From contig JAKQDH010000182.1 of the NCBI GenBank assembly GCA_029558835.1, positions 1-64,000 of the forward strand: a stretch of DNA of 64,000 nucleotides, given 5' to 3'. The stretch comes from Planctomycetota bacterium. GTDB lineage: Bacteria > Planctomycetota > Phycisphaerae > UBA1845. Below are positions 57,686 to 64,000 of this stretch, piece by piece. The position numbers and the translations under genes are program-made. Position 1 is the stretch's first letter. Each line of letters begins with the position of its first letter. Below the pieces are notes generated by a model, which was given only the letters and a program-made list of their open reading frames with translations, was not told the origin of the DNA and did not search any database.

Positions 57686-60364
57686 ATGGCCGAACCTGCG
57701 GCAGCCGTGCCGGAACGTATTCACAATCATCCGCTCATTGACGAGATGCAGGACTCGTACCTGACCTACTCGATGAGCGTCATCATGTCGCGGGCGCTGC
57801 CGGACGGGCGCGACGGGCTGAAGCCCTCGCAGCGGCGCATCCTGGTGGCGATGAACGACCTGAACTTAGGCCCGCGCGCCCAGACGAAGAAGTGCTCGAA
57901 GATCAGCGGTGATACCAGCGGTAACTACCATCCGCACGGCGACGCGGTGATCTACCCGACGCTGGTGCGGCTGGCGCAGCCCTGGAACATGCGGGAAACG
58001 CTGATCGAGGGGCAGGGGAACTTCGGTTCGATCGACGGGGACCCCCCGGCCGCCATGCGGTACACCGAGGCGCGCATGACGCACGCCGCGGTGGCGATGC
58101 TTGAGGACCTGGAGTATGAGACCGTCGACTTCGTCCCCAACTACGACAACTCGCGGGAGGAGCCGACGGTCCTGCCGGGCAAGTTCCCGAACCTGCTGGT
58201 GAACGGGGCGACGGGGATCGCGGTGGGGATGGCCACCGCCCTCCCGCCGCACAACACGGCGGAGGTCTGCGATGCATTGCTGGACTGTCTCGCCAACCCG
58301 CACATCACGCTGGACGAGCTGATGCGGATCGTGCCGGCGCCGGACTTCCCGACCGGCGGGCAGATCTGCGGGCTGGGGGGGGTGCGGGAGGCCTACGCCA
58401 CCGGGCGCGGCAGCGTCGTGATGCGCGGTCGCGTGCGCGTCGAGGAGAGCAAGAGCGGCAAGCGGACGATCGTCATTTACGAGATTCCCTTCGGCGTGCT
58501 GCGGAGCACGATCACGGAGCGGATCGCGGCGGCGGTGAAGAGCGGGCAGATCAAGGACGTGGCGGCCGTCAACGACGCCTCCGATCGCAAGTCCCCGGTG
58601 CGCATCGAGATCGACCTGAAACGGGAGGCGAACGAAGACGTCATCATCAACCAGCTCTTCCAGTACACGCCGCTGCAGAGCCACTTCCACATCATGAACA
58701 TCGCGCTGGTGGACCGCCAGCCGCGGACGTTGTCGCTCAAGCAGCTTCTGGAACTGTACCTGGACTACCGGCGGGAGGTGATCCGGCGGCGGACGGCGTT
58801 CCTGCTGCGGCGGGCCAAGCAGCGGGCGCACATTCTGGAAGGGATCATCCTGGCGGTGGGGGACATCGACGCGATCATCGAGCTGATCAAGAAGTCGCCC
58901 GACGTCCCGTCCGCGCGTGCGGGCCTGATGGCGAGGGCGCTGCGGCTGAAGGAGGAGATCGCCCTGCGCAAGCTGCTGCCGGAAGTCTTCGTCAGGCGCT
59001 GCACCGGGGCGGACTATCACCTGACGCACGTGCAGGCGGACGCGATCCTGGGTATGCAACTCCAGCGGCTTACCGGGCTGGAGGTGGAAAAGCTGGCCGC
59101 TGAGTACCGTAAGCTGGTGGAGGAGATCGACCGGTACGAGGCCATCCTGCGGGACGAGCGCCTGGTGCACCAGTTGATCGAGGCGGACCTGATGGAACTG
59201 CGCAGGAAGTTCCCCGACCCCCGGCGCACGGAGATCGTCGGCGCCGTCGAGGACTTCCGCATGGAGGAGCTGATCCCCGACGAGCAGGTGGTGGTGACGA
59301 TCTCGCACGAGGGGTACATCAAGCGGACGGACGTGGATACGTATCGCAAGCAGGGCCGCGGCGGGCGCGGCGTGCGCGGCGGAGCAGCCAAGGAGGGGGA
59401 CTTCCTTGAACATCTCTTCGTCGTTTCGACTCACGACACGCTGCTGTTCTTCACGAGTCGGGGGCGGTTGTACTGGCTGCGCGTGTACGAGGTGCCGGTG
59501 ATGAGCCGCACGTCGCGCGGGCGGTCGATCGCCAACCTGCTGCGCATGCGCGAGGGGGAGACGCACCGGGCGGTGCTCCCGGTGCGCGAGTTCGAGGAGG
59601 CGTACGTGTTCTTCGCCACGGCCAAGGGGACCGTGAAGAAGACGCCCATCCAGGCGTTCAGCCGCCCGCGGGCGGACGGGATCATCGCCATCAACTTGGA
59701 TCCCGACGACACGCTGATGAACGCGGAGCGCACCGCCGGGACGAACGAGATCGTGCTGGGGACGCGGCGGGGCATGGCCATCCGGTTCGAGGAGAGCGAC
59801 GTGCGGGCGATGGGGCGGGCGGCCCGCGGCGTACGCGGCATGACCCTGGCTGCCGATGATGCCGTGGTGTCGATGGTGGCGATCGAGCCGGGGGCCTCCG
59901 TGCTGACGATCTGCGAGAACGGCTATGGCAAGCGCACGGCCATCGAGGAGTACCGCAAGACGCGGCGCGGCGGCAAGGGCGTCATCAACATCCGGGCGAC
60001 GGAGCGCAACGGTGACGTGGTGGCCATTCGCGCGGTGCAGGATGAAGATGAGCTGATGTTCATCACGGCCAACGGGTTCATGCTGCGTACGGACCTGTCG
60101 GCCGTGCGCGAGATCGGACGGGCGACGCAGGGCGTCCGGCTCATCCGGCTCGAAGAGGACGACAAGGTGGTGGCCGTCGCCAGGATCGTCAAGGAGGAGG
60201 ACGAAGAGGAGGACGCCGGTTCGCCGGAGTCGGCCGAGACGGCGGCGGACCGAGGGGGGGAGACGGCAGAAGGCAGCGTGCCGGACGCCGGCGCGGCGGA
60301 CGTACCGCCGGCCACGGATCCGACCGCCTCGGCGGACGCACCCGGGGAAGCCGGTCCGGTGTAG
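57686..60364 (+). CDS. gyrA: DNA gyrase subunit A
   Basis: 892 residues from ATG 57686, with AGGAG upstream. It cuts and rejoins DNA to introduce negative supercoils together with GyrB. The N-terminus has LIDEMQDSYLTYSMSVIMSR and ALPDGRDGLKPSQRRIL; the catalytic Tyr lies in AAMRYTEARMTHAAV. The C-terminal beta-pinwheel includes the near-canonical GyrA box TRRGGKG (Gln replaced by Thr). The quinolone region reads HPHGDAVIYPTLVRLAQ, with Ala and Pro at the positions of E. coli Ser83 and Asp87. The end is a low-complexity acidic tail (EEDEEEDAG and Ala/Asp/Pro-rich sequence). gyrB is not adjacent. Confidence 0.96.
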   Translation: MAEPAAAVPERIHNHPLIDEMQDSYLTYSMSVIMSRALPDGRDGLKPSQRRILVAMNDLNLGPRAQTKKCSKISGDTSGNYHPHGDAVIYPTLVRLAQPWNMRETLIEGQGNFGSIDGDPPAAMRYTEARMTHAAVAMLEDLEYETVDFVPNYDNSREEPTVLPGKFPNLLVNGATGIAVGMATALPPHNTAEVCDALLDCLANPHITLDELMRIVPAPDFPTGGQICGLGGVREAYATGRGSVVMRGRVRVEESKSGKRTIVIYEIPFGVLRSTITERIAAAVKSGQIKDVAAVNDASDRKSPVRIEIDLKREANEDVIINQLFQYTPLQSHFHIMNIALVDRQPRTLSLKQLLELYLDYRREVIRRRTAFLLRRAKQRAHILEGIILAVGDIDAIIELIKKSPDVPSARAGLMARALRLKEEIALRKLLPEVFVRRCTGADYHLTHVQADAILGMQLQRLTGLEVEKLAAEYRKLVEEIDRYEAILRDERLVHQLIEADLMELRRKFPDPRRTEIVGAVEDFRMEELIPDEQVVVTISHEGYIKRTDVDTYRKQGRGGRGVRGGAAKEGDFLEHLFVVSTHDTLLFFTSRGRLYWLRVYEVPVMSRTSRGRSIANLLRMREGETHRAVLPVREFEEAYVFFATAKGTVKKTPIQAFSRPRADGIIAINLDPDDTLMNAERTAGTNEIVLGTRRGMAIRFEESDVRAMGRAARGVRGMTLAADDAVVSMVAIEPGASVLTICENGYGKRTAIEEYRKTRRGGKGVINIRATERNGDVVAIRAVQDEDELMFITANGFMLRTDLSAVREIGRATQGVRLIRLEEDDKVVAVARIVKEEDEEEDAGSPESAETAADRGGETAEGSVPDAGAADVPPATDPTASADAPGEAGPV

Positions 60365-60405
60365 AAGGGTACGAGGGTGGCGACACTCGCACGCAGCCCC
60401 CTGAC

Positions 60406-60436
60406 GGCATGGCGGCGCTGCGCTTGGCCATGCCAC
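60406..60436 (-). repeat. Dispersed palindromic repeat, family A (inverted copy)
   Basis: GGCATGGCGGCGCTGCGCTT, then GGCCATGCCACC: the reverse complement of the unit at 5875. It lies 42 bp after gyrA and may act as a 3'-end stem-loop. Confidence 0.75.
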
Positions 60437-60639
60437 CCCGTGGGGGCGCGGCGGTCTGCCGTCGGTACGGGGCGGTTCCAGAGGGAGCGCCCCGGCGCGG
60501 GGCCGATGAAAAGCAACGGCAGCTTGGAGGACAGGCCGATAGAGCGAATAATGGAGGGAACGCCGGCGCGGGTGGTTGCCGGCCCCGGATGGCGGCGGGG
60601 GGCGAGCGAGGGCGGCTCACGAACAGAAGGGATGCAGTC

Positions 60640-61161
60640 ATGATCGGTCAGCGAACGGGTGGGCTTGCGATCGTAGTGCTGGTGGCCTGCGTGGCGTGGG
60701 CGTCGTCGGTGAGCGGGCAGGTGATCATCACGACGCCGGTGTATGAGAGCGCGGGCGCGGAGGCGGTGGCGGAACGAGCGCCGGGCCACATGGTGAACGC
60801 CGGGTTGGCGCAGTACAAGGCGGCGCACGACAGCATGCTGTTTGCGCACCCCGAAGTGACCTTTGAGATGCAGCCTTCCGTGCGCTCCCAGGCGTTGGCG
60901 GAGATGGCGCGGATCATGTTCCAGGCGATCGAGGATGCGATTACCGCTATCCACAACGTTGTGCTGTTACGCGGCGGGCGCGTGCCGACTGTGCTGCCGG
61001 ACGTGATTCCCGCGCCGGACTTCGGCGGCGGCAGCAGTGCGAATTCGTCGGGGAACAACTCCGCAGACAGCAGCTCGACCACCGTGGACCTCAGCGGCGT
61101 GGATCTCAGCGGCGTGGACCTCAGCAATCTGGACTTGGCCGGGTTGTTGGGCAGCAGTTGA
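60640..61161 (+). CDS. Small exported protein with pentapeptide-like C-terminus
   Basis: 173 residues from ATG 60640 (GAAGGGA upstream), with a signal peptide (GLAIVVLVACVAWASSVSG, cut before QVIITTP). The middle is helical (LAEMARIMFQAIEDAITAI). After a Ser/Asn-rich linker the tail is VDLSGVDLSGVDLSNLDLAGL, four turns of an A(D/N)LSx-type pentapeptide repeat, too few to form a full beta-helix. I do not recognise the family. It lies 276 bp downstream of gyrA. Confidence 0.7.
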   Translation: MIGQRTGGLAIVVLVACVAWASSVSGQVIITTPVYESAGAEAVAERAPGHMVNAGLAQYKAAHDSMLFAHPEVTFEMQPSVRSQALAEMARIMFQAIEDAITAIHNVVLLRGGRVPTVLPDVIPAPDFGGGSSANSSGNNSADSSSTTVDLSGVDLSGVDLSNLDLAGLLGSS

Positions 61162-61439
61162 TGGGTCGGTGCGGGCGACGAGGCGGCAGCCGGTTGAAAG
61201 GGTCCGGGTCCGCAGCGGGTGCTCTGAGCGCCGGACGATCCGGCAACGTCTATGTCGGCCGTGGGGCGCCCACGCTGGCTGGGCGAGGTTCGCTGAGCCC
61301 GCCCGGTGGCGTCGATGGGGGTGCGGCGTGGGCCCCGGGGGAAGGCGCGGGGGAAAAGACCGGGTAGGAGTGAACCGCACCCCGCCGTTCCTGCGTATAT
61401 AGTGCAGGCTAGGCAGAGCAGTCAGCGGGAGGGGTTCGC

Positions 61440-62009
61440 ATGTCGAACGAACCGCTCGCGGCGGCGCGCAATCTCTACATCCGGCGCTGGGGCGAGATGG
61501 GCGCAAGCTGGGGGATCAGCCGCACCATGGCGGAGATCCACGCCCTGTTGTACCTCGCGCCGGAACCACTGTGCACGGATGACGTGATGCGGCACCTGGA
61601 GGTGTCGCGCGGCAATGCGAGTATGAACCTGCGCCAACTCGTGAACTGGGGGTTGGTGCAGCGGGTACATCGACGGGGAGACCGGAAGGAGTATTTCCAG
61701 GCGGATACGGACGTCTGGCAGATGTTCGAGACGATCAGTCGGGAACGTCGCCGCCGGGAAGTCGAGCCGATCGTGGAGACGATCGAGCGTTGTCGGACCA
61801 TGGTGGCGGAGGAACGGGAGCGGTTGAGCGGTCCGCCCCGGGCCCTCGCGGACCAGTATCAGCGCCGCTTCGACGAGATGCTCGAGTTCTTCGAGGCGAT
61901 GAACCTGGTCGCGAATCTTATCGCTCGCGCAGGCCCGGTGGGGGTGCGGGGTTTGGCCCAGGGGTTGGAAGACGCGGCGAGTGCCACGCCGTCGGGACGA
62001 CCGGTTTGA
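61440..62009 (+). CDS. GbsR/MarR-type winged-helix transcriptional regulator
   Basis: 189 residues from ATG 61440, with GGGAGGGG upstream. The DNA-binding part reads WGISRTMAEIHALLYLAPEP, then TDDVMRHLEVSRGNASMNLR (recognition helix) and LVNWGLVQRVHRRGDRKEYF (wing), the GbsR pattern. The C-terminal half is helical (VEPIVETIERCRTMVAEERE) and should form the dimer interface. The regulated genes are unknown; the following small gene is a possible target because it has its own promoter 90 bp away. Confidence 0.86.
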   Translation: MSNEPLAAARNLYIRRWGEMGASWGISRTMAEIHALLYLAPEPLCTDDVMRHLEVSRGNASMNLRQLVNWGLVQRVHRRGDRKEYFQADTDVWQMFETISRERRRREVEPIVETIERCRTMVAEERERLSGPPRALADQYQRRFDEMLEFFEAMNLVANLIARAGPVGVRGLAQGLEDAASATPSGRPV

Positions 62010-62097
62010 GTCGGCAGCGGGCGCTGCCGATATAGCCTTTAGGCGTGTCCGAGCGGGCTCGGCACCGATATTTGGCGGTCGTCCGATAACAATTTAC

Positions 62098-62125
62098 TTC
62101 ACAACTCCGGTAAATGTGGTATATT
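62098..62125 (+). promoter_or_regulatory. Promoter of the 71-residue protein gene
   Basis: TTCACA, a 16-base spacer and TATATT, in an unusually AT-rich patch of an otherwise GC-rich window. It leaves a leader of about 37 bases. Confidence 0.65.
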
Positions 62126-62168
62126 CTACCCATGGGGCTACAGTCGGCCGAACGCCAAGGAGGATAGG

Positions 62169-62384
62169 ATGGATCTTTCAGACCGACTTGAGCAATTCAC
62201 CCAAGAGTTTCCGTTTCCCTGGTCCACGGCTCCCGGCGCGCTGCCAGATGAGCCGTGTCGGCGGCTCGAGGCCGAGACGACGCAGGCTTTGATGAACTTC
62301 GAAGCGTTCGTCGAGCGGTTCCGCGAGCAACTTGCGCTGCGGGACGAGCGAAGCGTTGCAGGGACGCCGACTCTGGTCTCGTAG
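62169..62384 (+). CDS. Small protein of unknown function (71 residues)
   Basis: The ATG is preceded by AAGGAGGAT and a good promoter, so it is likely expressed. The protein is acidic and probably helical (DLSDRLEQFTQEFPFPWSTA and RLEAETTQALMNFEAFVERF), without signal or membrane segments. I do not recognise a family. Confidence 0.72.
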   Translation: MDLSDRLEQFTQEFPFPWSTAPGALPDEPCRRLEAETTQALMNFEAFVERFREQLALRDERSVAGTPTLVS

Positions 62385-62787
62385 TGCGCCCGGGAGTGGA
62401 GGTTGCGTGCCGAGGGGGTGCGACCGGCGGGAAGGGTGTAGGGCAGGTACGGGTAGTCCAAGCGGCCCCGGTTGTACGTAGCGGGGCCTTTCGTCATTTC
62501 TGACCGCGATTGGCATCTGGTACATCGCTGAGTTTCGGGGGTGGTATCGGCCCTTTGATGTGACACTCAGGGCATGCCTACGGTCCGTCTTCTGTGGCTC
62601 GTTTACACGGCGGCACTTCTCGATAGCACAGAACGTAGAAGGGACTTCGCTCGGGACCGGCATGCAGCGGAGTGCATGTGCGGCGGCAACGCCCGACGGC
62701 GAAGGGGGCGCGAGCGACCGGCGCCCGAGGCGGGTTCCTTGACAGCACAGGTGGGGCTCCTAGCATGCGGTGCGCGGGGGCCTTGGC
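62385..62787. other. Intergenic region, 403 bp
   Basis: It contains the terminator at 62464-62500. Short frames in the rest (for example around 62560-62742) have no ribosome binding site and an unlikely composition. I see no gene. Confidence 0.5.
62464..62500 (+). terminator. Terminator-like hairpin after the 71-residue protein gene
   Basis: GGCCCCG, an 11-base loop, CGGGGCC, then TTTCGTCATTTC: a perfect 7-bp GC stem followed by a T-rich stretch, 80 bp after the stop. Confidence 0.65.
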
Positions 62788-63909
62788 ATGGGAACGGAGG
62801 TGATTCGCGTAGAGCCGGGCGTGGATCCGGCCGCGGCCGTGGAGGCAGCGGCGGCCGTGCTGCGCCGCGGTGGGCTGGTGGGGTTACCAACCGAAACGGT
62901 GTACGGCGTCGGTGGGCGGGCGGACCTCGAGTCGGCCAGGCGCGCGTTGCATGAGGTGAAGGAGCGGTCGGCGGGGAAACCGTTTACGGTGCACATTGCC
63001 TTGCCGGGCGAGGCGGAGTGGTACGTGCCGGGGCTGCGGGGGGTTGGGGCAAGGCTGGCACGCAAGGGCTGGCCGGGCCCGTTGACTCTGCTGCTGCGCG
63101 TCGCGGAGATGCAGCCTGCCCCGGCGTTGGCGGGGCTGGACGCGGAGACGCCGGAGGCGCTGTACCATGAGGGCGTGATCGGGCTGCGCTGCCCGGACCA
63201 TAGGGTGGCGCAGGCGATCCTGGCGAAGGCGGGGGGGCCGGTCGTGTTGGCCAGCGCCAATCGGGCGGGGCGTCGCCCGCCGGTTACGGCCGATGAGGTG
63301 CTCGCGGAACTTGACGGAAGGATGGACGTGCTGGTGGATGCCGGGCGCACGAGGCACGGGCGGGCATCCACGGTGGTGCGCGTGGAGAGCGGAAGGTATG
63401 AAATCGTCCGGGAGGGCGTGTACGATGCCCGGATGCTGGATCGGCTGGCGAGGGTGACGTTCCTTTTTGTATGCACGGGCAATACGTGCCGGAGCCCGAT
63501 GGCGGCGGGGATTGCCCGGAAGCTGCTGGCCGAGCGGCTGGGGTGCTCGCAGGAGGAGTTGGCATCGCGGGGTGTGGTGGTGGAGTCGGCGGGCACCGCC
63601 GGCGGTTTCGGGGGGGCGGCGGAACATGCCGTGACGGTCATGGGCCGCCGGGGCGTGGACGTGACCGGGCACCGGTCGCAGGCGTTGACAACCGAGATGG
63701 TGCGCGAAGCGGACCACGTGTTCGTGATGACGGAAGGACACCGCGCGGCGGTGCTGCAACTGGACACCGAGGCCGGGCAGCGCGTGGCGTTGCTGTTGGA
63801 CGCGGGGGACGTTGCGGACCCGATCGGCGGGACGGAACAGGACTACGAGGCATGCGCCAACGTGCTCGAGGCGGGGCTGCATGCCCGTCTGCGGGAGATT
63901 GAGCTATGA
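62788..63909 (+). CDS. Fusion of threonylcarbamoyl-AMP synthase (Sua5/YrdC) and YwlE-like low-molecular-weight phosphatase
   Basis: 373 residues from ATG 62788; the frame also has a GTG at 62770. Residues 1-215: a YrdC domain with AVLRRGGLVGLPTETVYGVG, ERSAGKPFTVHI, KGWPGPLTLLLR, IGLRCPDHRVAQAIL and LASANRAGRRPPVT, which makes the threonylcarbamoyl-AMP used for tRNA t6A37. Residues 223-373: a low-molecular-weight phosphatase with FVCTGNTCRSPMAAGIA (active-site CX5R), DHVFVMTEGHR and DPIGG near the C-terminus, which resembles the protein-arginine phosphatase YwlE (CTGNTCRS with Thr before the second Cys). The two enzymes are fused and translationally coupled (ATGA) to rpiB. Confidence 0.92.
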   Translation: MGTEVIRVEPGVDPAAAVEAAAAVLRRGGLVGLPTETVYGVGGRADLESARRALHEVKERSAGKPFTVHIALPGEAEWYVPGLRGVGARLARKGWPGPLTLLLRVAEMQPAPALAGLDAETPEALYHEGVIGLRCPDHRVAQAILAKAGGPVVLASANRAGRRPPVTADEVLAELDGRMDVLVDAGRTRHGRASTVVRVESGRYEIVREGVYDARMLDRLARVTFLFVCTGNTCRSPMAAGIARKLLAERLGCSQEELASRGVVVESAGTAGGFGGAAEHAVTVMGRRGVDVTGHRSQALTTEMVREADHVFVMTEGHRAAVLQLDTEAGQRVALLLDAGDVADPIGGTEQDYEACANVLEAGLHARLREIEL

Positions 63910-64000
63910 AGATCGCGCTGGCCTGTGATCACCGCGGTTATCGCGCGAAAGAGCAGATCAAGGCGTTTCTGGAGAGCAACGGGCATACGGTGATGGACTT
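63906..64000 (+). CDS. rpiB: Ribose-5-phosphate isomerase B, partial
   Basis: The first 31 codons are inside the window: MKIALACDHRGYRAKEQIKA, then FLESNGHTV, a perfect RpiB start with the substrate-binding DHRG loop. It interconverts ribose 5-phosphate and ribulose 5-phosphate. Its ATG overlaps the stop of the Sua5-YwlE fusion (ATGA). The order Sua5-YwlE-RpiB matches the ywlC-ywlE-ywlF order of Bacillus subtilis. Confidence 0.93.
   Translation, partial: MKIALACDHRGYRAKEQIKAFLESNGHTVMD

Noticed and set aside
57866..60436. A long antisense frame of 856 codons over gyrA
   Set aside because: It is a composition artefact of a high-GC coding strand; the plus strand encodes a complete GyrA.
1..64000. 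tRNA, rRNA and attachment sites
   Set aside because: No T-loop/CCA-like patterns of a tRNA gene, no rRNA segments and no direct-repeat att pair were found by eye; a tRNAscan run would be decisive.

Overview
The window is high-GC DNA from a planctomycete, most likely a Phycisphaerae-like member of Planctomycetota, possibly uncultivated. This is inferred from the gene content: a pseudopilin with the GFTLIELLVVIAIIALLI signature, serine/threonine kinases with TPR tails next to ECF sigma factors, large secreted proteins ending in dockerin-like modules, beta-helix and beta-propeller repeat proteins, an exosortase, and many small palindromic repeats between genes. A Kdo transferase (waaA) implies a Gram-negative envelope with lipopolysaccharide. 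I saw no rRNA, tRNA, CRISPR array, prophage or complete insertion sequence.

Layout. 1-10.1 kb: start of a pseudopilin gene (minus strand), then two signalling modules on the plus strand. One is a kinase with an anti-sigma-like zinc finger plus an ECF sigma factor; the other is an ECF sigma factor plus a kinase-TPR protein. A TPR protein and a secreted coiled-coil protein lie between them. 10.4-16.1 kb: a 1914-residue multidomain secreted protein. 17-22.7 kb: NAD(P)H-hydrate epimerase, methyltransferase and glycosyltransferase on the minus strand, then ribF, a DHH phosphoesterase and a small conserved-looking gene. 23.4-33.7 kb: a 13-repeat propeller protein, the overlapping lipA-tmk-holB operon, a universal stress protein, membrane proteins, an exosortase pair, a lipoprotein and waaA. 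34-37 kb: acetyl-CoA synthetase and APS kinase. 37.6-43.1 kb: a formate dehydrogenase operon whose catalytic subunit is read through an in-frame UGA as selenocysteine, with a three-cluster beta subunit, FdhE and a tetraheme cytochrome c. 43.5-54.1 kb: a run of six exported-protein genes on one strand, including a lipoprotein with 11 EF-hand-like repeats, collagen-like segments and a peptidase S74 chaperone domain, and two paralogues of unknown function. 54.1-55.4 kb: a large gap with a strong promoter, possibly a long leader or structured RNA. 55.4-64 kb: RNase D, gyrA, a small secreted protein, a GbsR/MarR-type regulator, a 71-residue protein, a Sua5-YwlE fusion and the start of rpiB.

How the parts connect. 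The sigma/kinase pairs look like phosphorylation-linked transcription switches. The Sec-formate dehydrogenase probably oxidises formate outside the cytoplasmic membrane and passes electrons to the tetraheme cytochrome rather than to a membrane cytochrome b. The exported propeller, dockerin-like and collagen-like proteins suggest heavy investment in cell-surface or extracellular structures. Intergenic DNA carries at least four families of short inverted repeats; one copy supplies the stop codon of the hydrate epimerase gene.
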